Origin: Phanerochaete sordida
Taxonomy: Eukaryota > Basidiomycota > Agaricomycetes > Polyporales > Phanerochaetaceae
DNA: 64,000 nucleotides
NCBI GenBank assembly: GCA_019973155.2
Contig: BPQB01000025.1
Coordinates: forward strand, 124,001 to 188,000
Direction of reading: 5' to 3'
A program made the position numbers and the translations under genes. The notes beneath the pieces are model-generated. The model was not told the DNA's origin. It did no database searches and saw only the letters and a list, made by a program, of their open reading frames with translations. Each line of letters opens with the position of its first letter. The first letter of the stretch is position 1. Shown in pieces: positions 31,368 through 41,907 of this stretch.

Positions 31368-33661
31368 ATGACAGCTGAACAGATCCCCCTCGAAGACTTC
31401 GCCAAGCACTTCGCGACGGCAATAGGTACGCGTCGTGTGACCGCGTCACCGCGAGAACAGCCAGCTCACAGCACCCAGAGCTCTCCAGTGTCGCCCTTGG
31501 CGGACAGGTGTGCTCCGTATCCGACGAGTTCTTTGCCGAGGCGCATCACCTTCTGTTAGTCGAGGTGTGTGCCCGTCTATGTGCTATCTGCCTTTGTGCG
31601 GGCTGTAATACGGACTGCCCTCTAGCCTGCGCCAAGCCTCAAGGGCCAGTTCGGGCCAAAGGGTGCCCTCTTCAGCGGCTGGGAGACCCGGCGGCACAAC
31701 CCGGCGCACGACTGGTGCGTTGCCGCGTCGTTCGCGCGCCGCACAATGCTGAGCCCGCGGCGGCAGGTGCATCATCCGGCTGGGGAGCCCCGGCGCGATA
31801 TTCGGCTTTGATGTGGATACGAGCCACTTCAACGGTGGGTGTTGCTGATGCCGGCGGTTTCTGAAACACGGCCGCCTGCCCGCTCGCGATGCTCACCGCC
31901 TGCTTTAGGCAACGAGGCGCCAGCGGTCTCCGTCGACGCGCTCTATCACGCCGGAGATCAGCCCCCCAGCGAGGGTGACGGCAGGGTGCGTGCCGTCCTC
32001 CGCTCCAGGGCCCGGCGCGCGGGACTGACCCCGGAGACAGTGGCGCGAGGTGCTGCCCAGGGTGCCGCTGGGCCCCAGCGCGCGGCACCTGTTCAAGGTC
32101 CCGCAGACCGCGGGAGCGAATTATGTCAAGCTGAACATGTACCCTGACGGAGGCATCGTGCGTCCGAGCCCCACCTGCCGCATGCGGCTCCGAGCTGACG
32201 GCCGCGGCACGCCAGGCGCGCTTTCGCGTGTACGGCCTCGTCGAGCCTGTCTTCCCATCAGACCCCCGCGCGCAGCTCGATCTCGCGCACGTCTTCGCCG
32301 GCGGACGCGTCGTGTTCACCTCTGATCAGCACTTTGGCGTCGGCGCGAACCTGATTCTGCCCGGACGAGGTAACGCGATCCCGACCCGCACAACGCACTA
32401 GGCTGACCCGCGCTGTCCGAGTTGACAGGTAAGGACATGGGCGATGGTTGGGAGACGAAGCGAAGCAGGCAACCAGGGCACAAGGACTGGGCGGTCATCA
32501 AGCTGTGAGTGCAAATCGTTCGATGCACCCACGACATTTCTAAGAATTCCCGACAATTCCCGGCATCCCTAGAGGCGATGCGGGCTTCCTTTCGCACGTC
32601 GAGATAGACACGGCACACTTTATGGGAAACTTCCCGGAGTCTTGCGAGGTGCATGCCGTGTTCAGCACCGACACCGTGCCTTCGGGTCTCGCCGAGGACG
32701 CCTGGACCGCCATCCTGCCCCGCACGAAGCTGGGCCCGCACCGCCAGCACCAGTTCGCGCTCGCGAACGTCGAACAGCCCTACACACACGTCAGGGTGAC
32801 CATCCATCCCGACGGCGGGATCAAGCGCGTCCGCGTGATCGGCCGCCGCGCCACGGGCGGTGAGGGCGTGGCGGCGCGCGAGGCACCGCCCGCGGAGGCC
32901 GCGCCGGCGGCGGCGGGCGCGGAGCCTGCGCGTGCGCCGCCGCGCGCGCCCCGCGTGCTGCCCGCGCTCGCGCTCACGCCCGAGGCGTTCGCGCCCTTCG
33001 GGCAGGTCGTGCAGGCGTACGCGGACGTGCACGCCGTCCCGGCGCCGCGCACGACGCGCATCACGGGCGCGAACCAGGGCACGGCGACCAAGTTCCACAA
33101 GCTCGCGCTGCTCGACCACGCGTACCCGCCCGCGGCCGGCGCGACGACGGGGCTCTCGGTGTACCGCTGCCGGCCGGTCGCGCTTGCGCCGGGCGGGCTC
33201 TGGGAGGTGAAGCTGCTCGAGCGGCACCCCACGACGAAGCAGGCGTTTGTGCCGATGGGCGAGGCCGCCGGCGCGGACGCGCTGCCGAGCCTGGGGAAGC
33301 GGTACCTGGTCATTGTAGCGCAGAACGGCGCGGACGACAAGCCGGATCTGCAGACGATGCGTGCGTTCGTCGCGTCGGCTGGGCAGGGCATTATGTACGA
33401 CATGGGCATCTGGCGTAAGTCGCGACACAGGTCTCGCCTGCTCCGCTGTGCTGACTCCGCGCCTTAGATCACCCCATGGCTGTTCTGGACGGGGTGAGTT
33501 GTTTTTCTGAACCCTGCAATATTTTCTCTGATCTTGGACGGCAGCCGATGGACTTCTCGTGCGTTGAAACACAGATCGGAGACGGCAATGCGCTTGATTG
33601 CGAGGTTGTGTCTGTTGTGGAGGGCGGTGCGGCGGGTTACGCAGTCGAGGTTTCTACGTAA
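31368..33661 (+). CDS. Bifunctional allantoicase / ureidoglycolate lyase
   Basis: Eleven exons (31368-31425, 31479-31564, 31626-31714, 31767-31834, 31909-31985, 32041-32157, 32216-32369, 32429-32504, 32573-33414, 33468-33493, 33545-33661) give 569 residues. The N-terminal half holds two allantoicase jelly-roll repeats: '[20 protein letters not shown]' with '[20 protein letters not shown]', then '[20 protein letters not shown]' with '[18 protein letters not shown]'. After an Ala/Pro linker, the C-terminal half is ureidoglycolate lyase ('[20 protein letters not shown]', '[20 protein letters not shown]', '[17 protein letters not shown]'). The first domain splits allantoate to urea and ureidoglycolate, the second splits the latter to urea and glyoxylate, so two successive purine-catabolism steps sit on one chain. 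Dal2-Dal3 fusions are known in basidiomycetes. The linker is GC-rich and low-complexity. Confidence 0.93.
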
Positions 33662-33875
33662 TTTGTCGTCAGATGCGAAATGTCCGCAGCCATGTATAGA
33701 AGCTGACTTTGTGGCGGCCACGTGGAGATAAGATTGTCAGAGATCTGCGCGATCGCGCCATGGCCAGGGCGCCTGACAGAATCCGGCCCAAAATGCGCCT
33801 CTCCGTCGCCTCCCACGTTCTCCTCCTCCCCTCCCGCCCTCCGCCCCGCCGCCTCTCCCGCCCCGCAGCGCCGCC

Positions 33876-35332
33876 ATGAGCTCGTTCGGCCTCACCTCCA
33901 TCCGCACGACGGGCACGAAAATCGAGATCGTGAACCAGCTGCTGCTGCCGCACACCGTCGAGTTTGTCGAGATCGACACGATCGAAAAGGCCCACGATGC
34001 AATCAAGCGCATGATGGTGCGCACTCCGCCCTGTCGCCCCCTGCACCGCTTACACTCCACACAGATTCGCGGCGCGCCGGCCATCGCGTCCCTCGCCGCC
34101 CTCGCCATCCACGCCCACCTCCTCCGCGCCCTCGACGCACAGCCCGCCCCCGAATGGCTGGCCTCGCCCGCCGCGCTGCAAGCCCACGTGCAGCCCCTGC
34201 TCGACTATCTGTACACCGCGCGCCCGACCGCGGTCAACCTCGGCGAGGCGACGCGCCGCCTCAGCCGCACGCTCCAGGCCGGCGTCGCCGCCGGCAAGGA
34301 CGCGCGCGCGATCGCGGCCGAGGTCGCCGCGACGGGCAAGCTCATCGACGCGGAGGACGTCGTGCGCAACAAGCGCATGTCGCGGCACGGCGCGGAGTGG
34401 CTGCTCGCGCAGGTCGCGCAGAAGGGCGCGGCGCCCGCGGCGCTGCAGGTCATGACCGTGTGCAACACCGGCTCGCTCGCGACCTCCGTGCGTCCCCTGC
34501 TCTGCTCCCGCGCATCACGCTGACGGCGCGGGCGCAGGGCTACGGCACCGCGCTCGGTCTCATCACCTACCTGCACGAGACGGGCAAGCTCCAGCGCGCG
34601 TTCTTCACGCAGTCCACGCCGTACCACCAGGGCTCGCGGTGCGTGCGCCCTCACCCCCGCGCGCCCGCACGCTGACGCGCCCCAGGCTCACCGCGTTCGA
34701 GCTGCAGTCGCTGCAGATCCCCGCGACGATGCTCTGCGACAGCATGGTCGGCTCGCTCTTCCAGCACCACGCCGTCGCGGCCGTCGGTGAGTCCTGCCCG
34801 CCCGCGCCGCCGCCGCCGCCCGCTGACCGCCCGCAGTCGTCGGCGCGGACCGCATCGCGAAGAACGGCGACACCGCGAACAAGGTGCGTATGGCGCGCTA
34901 GTGCACGGGCGCCCGCTGACGCCGCGCAGGTCGGGACGTACAACGCGGCGGTGCTCGCCGCGCGCCACGGCATCCCCTTCATCGTCGTCGCGCCGGTGAG
35001 CACGGTCGACCTCGAGACGGCGAGCGGCAGCGAGTGCGTGTTGGCCAGGTCCCCTGCTGAGCCGTGTCTGACCCGCCCGCAGGATCCCGATCGAGCAGCG
35101 CCCGGCACTCGAGGCGTGCCTCGTCCGCGGCGCGCTGTACCCCTTCGCGACCGACGCGGCCGGCGTGAAGCAGCAGGCGACCGTCATGGTCACGCCCGAG
35201 GGCCTCGACGGCGTGTACAACCCCAGCTTCGACGTCACGCCCGCCGAGCTCATCACCGCGATTGTGACCGAGGTCGGCGTCGCGGTCAAGGCGGAGGGCG
35301 CCAAGGAGTTCGACCTCAGCAACGTTGTCTGA
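33876..35332 (+). CDS. MRI1: Methylthioribose-1-phosphate isomerase MRI1
   Basis: Seven exons (33876-34016, 34065-34487, 34538-34638, 34686-34786, 34837-34883, 34930-35033, 35083-35332) give 388 residues, the normal family length. Converts 5-methylthioribose-1-phosphate to methylthioribulose-1-phosphate in the methionine salvage pathway, in the cytosol. Seen: 'AIKRMMIRGAPAIASLAAL'; the catalytic Cys in 'VMTVCNTGSLATSGYGTALG' (C180); 'RPYHQG'-like 'STPYHQGSRLTAFEL'; the catalytic Asp in 'VVGADRIAKNGDTANK' (D260); and 'GTYNAAVLAARHGIPFIVVA'. Related to eIF2B alpha-type proteins, but the CNTGS and GADRI residues mark the isomerase. Introns are 46-53 bp. The 3' end of the lyase gene is 214 bp upstream on the same strand. 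Confidence 0.95.
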
Positions 35333-37090
35333 GGGCTGCGGCTCTCTGCGCTCGTAAGGGCGAACGGGCCCGACGCTGCTTGAGACAATGTAAAACCGAT
35401 GGAAGTCAGTGTAAACTTAGAGCTTAGTGGATGTTTCACACCTGGGCTCAAGAGGTGGGCGAGATCTGGATCGGGGATATGTGGCTCTCGGTGGAGAGGG
35501 CCTCAAAACGGTGTCCGGGGGGCTGAACCGTGTAGTTTTCGCGGTTTCCCGTGAAAAGTAAGCTGTGAGCCTGGTGCTGCCGTGTTTGCTGCACGAAAGC
35601 ATTTACATAAGCGCGTATAGTGCGCCTGCAGAACCAAACGTAGGGGAAATGGACTGTGCTCGTTCCAGCTGCGACACAACTGTCCTCCGGCAGCATAGAT
35701 CACGTGTGGTCCTTGCAAGCGCCCGCAGACGCGTCGACCTCGTCGCGCGACGCAGTCTGGTCTGCCGTCTAGTGCAACATGCAAGAATACATTGAGGCAT
35801 GCTACTGTAAGCTCTCGCATGACGGACGCGACGGGAAGTGGCAGCTATCCCTCCGCAGCAGCAGATAGATGTGGCAATCTGGGGCATGAAGGACCTTGAG
35901 CTCGGTGGTATACCTCCTGAGAAAGGTATGTTCATCCTTATTGCAGACGCAGGGTTCGCATGCATGAAATCGGCCAAACAACGACGCACATTTGTAGCTG
36001 TAGCACAATGGTGAGAGAGCTCACAAAGTAGTGGCATCAATACCGACGACAGCGTCTAGACGTAGTTTCTACGGCAATATACAAGGGTCACTACGTCTTT
36101 GCATGCTCTACGAAGGGCACCAGCTAGCGGCGTTCCTACTAGTCGCGCTGCGAGGGCCGCGTCGTAGAACGTCCACGCGCTGCCTCTGACATCACCAGCC
36201 CCGGCGCTTCAAGGGGGTGAGGGGTGGGGGTAGGGGGTATTCGGGGTCTGCAGAAAGTTCGAGGACGATGTCTGAAATTCTGTTTTCGCCCACCTCTTGC
36301 CTGGGCTTACGAGGTCACAAACGAGCGGAGGCGAACTTGGCCCCAGTGAAGCCCCGTTTCGAGGAGATTGTATAGTCCTGGGATATTCTTAAACATCTGA
36401 TGTTGGCTGCCACGTAATGTACTGGTCTTGCAAGCTATCACTTCACAGCAGAGGTCTACGTGTCTGTGTTACATGTGTAAGCAAGTGGGATGAGTAAGCC
36501 AGGTTGGAGAACTTCACCCCCATCCTATCTCAGCTGGCAGCGCGTAGAACGGAGTGTACTCATGTAGACGTCTGTCTTCGGGCGGGCTGCAACGCGGAAG
36601 TCCTCCCACAGACACCGATCAGCGCGCTTGACGGGATTCCGTCATGGAAACCCTCGCTCGAGCGTCCCTGCGCAGCGGATTCGCGGCTTTGTGGCACCTG
36701 CCTTCGTCGTTCATGCACGCGTCGGTGCGCTGCAGCCTCCCGCCGCGCTCGTCCCTCGCCCGAACGTGCGCGGCGCGGGGAGCAGATGGCGCGTGGCCGC
36801 GTGGCGACCCTAGCAACCGGGTAAGCGTCGCCGCTTGGCCCGCGCCTGGCTCTGGCAGGGGAGCCCGGCCGTGCCGACGGTGAGTGCGGGCCCTTCGCGC
36901 AGAAAGATCACGTTGAAAAGCAGCGGCGCGACAGAGATCGGTTGTGGCAGCGACAAAAACTGATCATCCTGCGCCCTCTGATCGGCGTACTTGAACCGCG
37001 TACAGGTCGCCATCGCTGCCCACCTCTCACCCTCCTCCCCCACCTCAGCCCGGGACCCGCCTCTCCCTGCCGCTCCTTTGCCTCGCCACC
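35333..37090. other. Intergenic MRI1 to secreted lysozyme-like gene
   Basis: 1.76 kb with no gene I can support. Around 35780-36010 short phrases look exon-like with GTAAGC and GTATGT donors, but no coherent protein could be built, so a relic gene is possible. Poly-G/GGGGTG patches lie near 36215-36235. No tRNA found. Confidence 0.45.
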
Positions 37091-38363
37091 ATGAAACTGT
37101 CCGCTCCTTTCGTCGGCCTCGTCCTCGCCGCCGCCGCGGCCCAGGCGGCCTTCCCGCACGCTGAGGGCGGCCTCAACGCCCGCGGCCACCACAGACGTCT
37201 CAGCCACGGCGGCCGCGACCTCGTCGACGGCCTCGAGCCCGTCAAGCGCCCCCACCGCCGCGCCGACGGCACGAAGTGCAAGCCCCGCCCCTCCTCGGTG
37301 CGTATCCCGCCGCTCGCCCCCGCGCCGCGCGCTCATTCGCCTCGCAGAGCCTCGTCTCCTCGTCCACGGCCGCGCCCGCCAAGGCGTCCCCCGCGCAGCT
37401 GAAGGCCGTGGCCACGACCAGCGCGGCGCCGGCCCCGCCCGCGTCGTCGCCCGCCGCGAGCACGAGCTCGGGCGCGCTCAAGCTGAACACGCTCTACTCC
37501 GACGCGTGCGGCGCCCCCGGATCCACCGGTGCGTATCTATCCTGCCAGCGGCGTGCTGATGCTGATGGCGTCCGCAGAGCAAGTCACGGCGACGACGGGC
37601 CCGAACGGGAAGCAGAGCTACTTCAACTGCGGCATCGAGGGCAGCGGCTGGAACCCGCCGCCGATGACGATGGCCGACGTCGTCTCCAAGGACCTCAACG
37701 CGGCGCTCTCGGAGCCCAACAGCCCCTTCTCCAAGTGCGCGCCCTACGTCGGCTTCTTCTACCAGTACGGCGGCCAGTTCAACGGTGCGTGACGATGCGT
37801 CGTGGGCGAAAGCGCAGGGGTCTGACGCGCTTTGCAGTCCCGCCCATCTTCCTGGCGTCGATTGCCATGCAGGAGAGCTCGTGCGACCCCACTCGCACTG
37901 GTGGAGCTGGCGAGCAGGGCATCATGCAGATCACTGTCGTACGTCCCCGCGCGCCCTGTGCGTCTGCGTTTTCTGAACGCCGTGTTTCGCCCACAGGACA
38001 AGTGCGGCGGCGCGCCTGGCGGCAACTGCAAGGACCCGGGCTTCAACATCCAGCAGGGTGCCAAGTTCCTGTCCGAGCTGCTCTCCGAGAACGACGATAA
38101 CGTTCTACTCTCCGTCGGCAAGTACAACGGCTGGGTGAAGGGCATGACCAAGGCGCAGGCGACCGCCGCCGCCTACACCAGCTGCTGCCCGTGCCAGAAC
38201 AACCTCGACTAGTGCGTCTTGCCGGTCCACCGCTCTGATAACGCGCTGACCTGTCCGCAGCCTCACCCAGTTCTTCAACGGCTGGATGCAGGGCGTCGAC
38301 CCGACCGGCTCGCCGCGCATTGGCAGCTACTTCAACCTCGACATCTGCAACACCGGCCAGTAA
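37091..38363 (+). CDS. Secreted lysozyme-like (SLT/GH23-fold) protein
   Basis: Six exons (37091-37297, 37348-37528, 37578-37784, 37838-37938, 37997-38211, 38261-38363) give 337 residues. The N-terminus 'MKLSAPFVGLVLAAAAAQAA' is a signal peptide, followed by basic dipeptides ('KRPHRR') that may be a propeptide site. A Ser/Ala/Pro-rich linker leads to the catalytic part: 'IFLASIAMQESSCDPTRTGG' with a Glu in the position of the SLT catalytic acid, 'EQGIMQIT', and 'GKYNGWVKGMTK'. Many Cys residues suggest disulfides outside the cell. Such folds cleave peptidoglycan glycan strands; in a fungus this would act on bacteria or a related polymer (inference). A good Kozak context (CCACCATGA) supports the start. 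Confidence 0.82.
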
Positions 38364-39255
38364 GCCGTCCCCGCTCTCCCGCCCTCTCGCATCTCGGATC
38401 GCATGTCGGATGATACCCCCAAAGCTGGTCGCTGGCGCCGCGCGTGTTTCCCCACCCAGTGCTCGATGGTCTCTGGTTGCCCCCTCGGTTTATGCATATG
38501 ATGTGACGTCCCCTGCCATTGTATATTGCTCGCGCATGTATGGGCTCTCGTACCGGTTACTAATCATACGCATACTCACACACATAATTTAATGCCCCAT
38601 GTTGGCTTGAATGCAGTCGCTAGCAGGGGACATGGTCGAGGAGTTCGTGACAAGTGTGCGCTTTCGGGCCTCGCCTAGCCGGGCGCTCCGACTGCCCGCC
38701 ATTTCCTTCTTCGGGCGCGGATGGCGGGCGCCGCTCCAAGCTTGGCTCAGGACAGTCACGTCGAAATGACAAAGTTTGGGTGAGTCTGTATGGATGCAGT
38801 CCTTGTTGGATGTGCTAATGGAAAGCAGTGCCCAGAAAGAGCACCAAGCTCAGCAGAATTGCCAAATGCGAAACTGCTGTGACGCGCCTGACCCGTTTTG
38901 CGATGTGTGGGTACCGGCTTGCCTTGAACAGTGCGCCGTAGCAACTCGAGAGCGGACTTGAGATGTCTTTTCGAACTTCCGTACATGCTTGAACGCAGTA
39001 GGTGTTGTCTTATACCCTCGATACTACCAGTCTGGTATAAGGAATGCCTTTTCGGGTACAAGAAATCTGCAAGACAAAGTCGCCTGGCGTAGCGTTTTGG
39101 GGGAGCCTGCGAACGGTTCAAAATCCCTATTGTCCGTCCTGCAGCGGACGTGACTCACCCGCCCTCCTTCCCTATTGTCCCTTCGGACCCGCTTTCGTCT
39201 GTGCTGGGCACATACGCTGGACCGTCCCCATTGTCATCGCACGCAGCGCCGCAAG
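38364..39255. other. Intergenic lysozyme-like gene to F-box gene
   Basis: About 890 bp. The first 230 bp resemble a 3' UTR with an AT-rich end near 38580. No gene recognised in the rest. Confidence 0.5.
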
Positions 39256-41485
39256 ATGCCGCTCAGGTTCCCCGATCTCTCGTTTCTCTTCACCAAGAAC
39301 AGGACGGAGAACAAGTGCTCGATCGATGTCCTGCCGAACGACGTCCTGGTTGACGGCGTGTTCGACTATCTCGATGTCGTCGAGATCCTGCGGCTCCGCC
39401 GGGTGCGTACCGGGTGCTTCTCCCAGCGGCGCGCCCCCTGACGCGCGCATCACAGGCGAGCAAGCTCTACTACCACCTCACGCACCATGCGGTCGTGTGG
39501 AAGCGCCTGCTCCAGCGGTGCAGCCTCCCGCTGCCCCCGCTCCCGCCGACGGCGCGGCACAACCTCGAGAACCTGACCGGCCTCGAGTGCGAGCGGCTGC
39601 TCACGCGCGCGCACTCCGTCGACAAGATCTGGCGCACGAGCCCGAAGTTCTACGACCTCTGGCGCTTCGACGCCTACTACCAGATCGCGCACATGACGAT
39701 GCTCCCCGGCGGGCAGTACCTCGTCGCCTCGGTCTGCGACCGGGACCGGGAGGACTGGTGGGTCGTCGTGTACGCGCTCGACAGCAGGTACAACGCCGTT
39801 CCGGTCCTCCGCGAGGCGACGCGCTCCAAAGCATATCACCTCACGGCGAAGTACCTTACTCTGAACGGGGTACACGGCATTATGCTGTCCTTCGTGGTCA
39901 GGCTCTGGAAGCACCGCGCACATTGGGACCAGGGGTGCGTCGCTTCGCGGCGAGGCTTGCGGCACAGCTGATCGTCCGTTTTCGTAGCATCAACATCAAC
40001 GAGTATGCCCCGGATACCGATCTCGACCCGCCGTTCCCCATGAAGTACGAGTGTCACACGTACCACATCCCTCTTGCGGCCCTGGAGGCACAGTGCGACC
40101 CGCGGATGGTGCCCAATTCGCAGGAATGCATCAATCACGCCCTGGCCCAAGCCAAGGGCTTCAACCATGTCTACCTGATGCGTTCCTGCACGCCCATCTC
40201 CTCCGTCAGCCTCGACGACGTGTACGGCGTGCCTTGTATTACGGCAGTCAAGCAGCCGATGACCATCATGTTCAAGCCCCTAGCCCTTCCTTCCATTCCC
40301 CCATCGATGGTGACCCTGGCACCGTTCCACGGGCACGAAGATTTCGTAAGTGTTTTCTACGTTTCTGCGCCTCCGCGATCTAATGCTGCGAGGTAGCCCC
40401 AGCGCATCAAGGCCGTCCGACCGCTGCCTCTGCAGCGCCAGTGGCTCGTGTTCCACGAGAGCCGCGTCCCGCAGGTGCTGTCCAGGCACCCCATCATGTC
40501 CTTCCAGATGATCAACATGCCCGACAACAAGACGGGGAACAAGCTCGAGTACGTGCAGCCCACGCAGCTCGAGTACTACCTCTCGGACGACACGTTCGCA
40601 GAGGTGTACATCACGGAGCACTCCACGCCGAACTGGTTCGACGACTCCATCGCGCCCAGCATCCGGGCGAACCGGCAGGGCGACGCGTGGCGCCCGGGCA
40701 CCGTGAGCGCGTTCCTGCGCACGACGTCGCCTGACGATGGGCTCCTGCGCATGACGTTCTACCCGCGGCAGGCACCGGCGGAGGCCCCGCCGCGGGGCGC
40801 GGCGACGCCGCTGTGCGACGGGCGGCCGCTCGCGGCGCCGGCGCGCGTGTGGAAGTACGACCTCGAGTGGTGCTCGCCGGTGCGCTTCATCACGGCGCAC
40901 CAGAACTGCAAGTACCGCATCCTGGCGGGCGCGCGGCGCACGCTGCTGTACACCGTGGCGTGGGACGCGATCTCCGCGACGCCGGAGATCGACGCGCTCC
41001 ACCGCTACTACGACAGCGAGCTCGAGGCGGACGCGCCCGAGCTCCGCGACGGCGAGCTCTTCGTCGACGAGACGCCGCGCTACCCCGTGCGCCGCCTGCC
41101 GTTCCAGTTTCCCGGTGGCCAGCGGATGGAGGCCGTCTGCTGGGACGACACCATCGGGCGTGTCTGCTTCGTGGCGCCCGAAGACAGCAGAGTCCTTGTG
41201 CTCGACTTCGCGAAGCGTCCTAAAGAGGGTGAGTACCAGCTTCCGATACCTGTGAATCGCGCTGACGAGTACGACATAGATTTCTTGGGACGCAGGCTGC
41301 CAATTGCGCCAGAGCAAGACCAAGACGCGATGCTTGTAGAGGAAATTTTTGATGACGATGCGGAGGATTCTCCTGCTGAGCCGGTCACTGGAGTAGACGC
41401 TGCAGGTAACATGCAGCACGCCGCGTCGCCTGACTCTGGCTATGCTGAGCTTGAGGCTGGGCCGTCGAAACCTCACTTTCTTTAA
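39256..41485 (+). CDS. Large F-box protein
   Basis: Four exons (39256-39402, 39456-39934, 39988-40345, 40397-41485) give 690 residues. The N-terminus 'SIDVLPNDVLVDGVFDYLDV' and 'LRLRRASKLYYHLTHHAVVW' form an F-box, which would recruit Skp1. The rest looks like the all-beta, WD/kelch-like body seen in an Agaricomycete F-box family ('MTMLPGGQYLVASVCDRDRE', 'WWVVVYALDS', 'RVCFVAPEDSRVLVLDF'), without countable repeats. A further intron is likely at 41229-41280 (GTGAGT...CATAG with a CTGAC branch site); it would keep the frame and remove about 17 residues. The last 60 residues are acidic. The substrate of the SCF complex cannot be predicted. Confidence 0.82.
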
Positions 41486-41907
41486 CGTTGTGCGTGGGTT
41501 TATGTTATTTCTATCGTATCATTGCTCTCGGAACACGCTCATTGCCCTCCTTTTGCTTCTCGCCTACCTTCTCGTCTACATTTAGAGACTCGCTATCGCG
41601 CTATACGCCCTAGACACTGTACTTACGTCTAATACAATGTATTAAAGTTAGCAAACGGTGCGGCGTAGTACAGTAACGATACTAGCTCGCTGCTGGAGTG
41701 TACCGACAAGGGCTCTCGACCGTGCTCTTAAATTTTACTGTCGACATGTTTGAATCTATGAGAGGCTGGAGTGCGAAAGTCAACCTGGCAGATCCCAGCA
41801 AATCCCTGGGAATTGGCGCATCAGCGAGTGCATCACCCGTGCGGACTTGCGCGATTTGACTGGGTCTCGCCTTCCGCGGGATCAATCCCTCTCTACCCGC
41901 AACGACC
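41486..41907. other. Intergenic F-box gene to PP5
   Basis: About 420 bp: an AT-rich terminator-like stretch at 41490-41680, then the PP5 promoter. No gene seen. Confidence 0.5.

Noticed and set aside
32316..33572. 418-residue minus-strand frame opposite the allantoicase/lyase gene
   Set aside because: Arg/Gly-rich antisense shadow of a clear enzyme; no family features.
39100..39135. Possible tRNA (sequence GGTTCAAAATCCC)
   Set aside because: The T-arm-like string has no matching acceptor, D or anticodon stems around it.
40280..41476. 398-residue minus-strand frame opposite the large F-box gene
   Set aside because: Antisense shadow with extreme Arg/Val/His composition.
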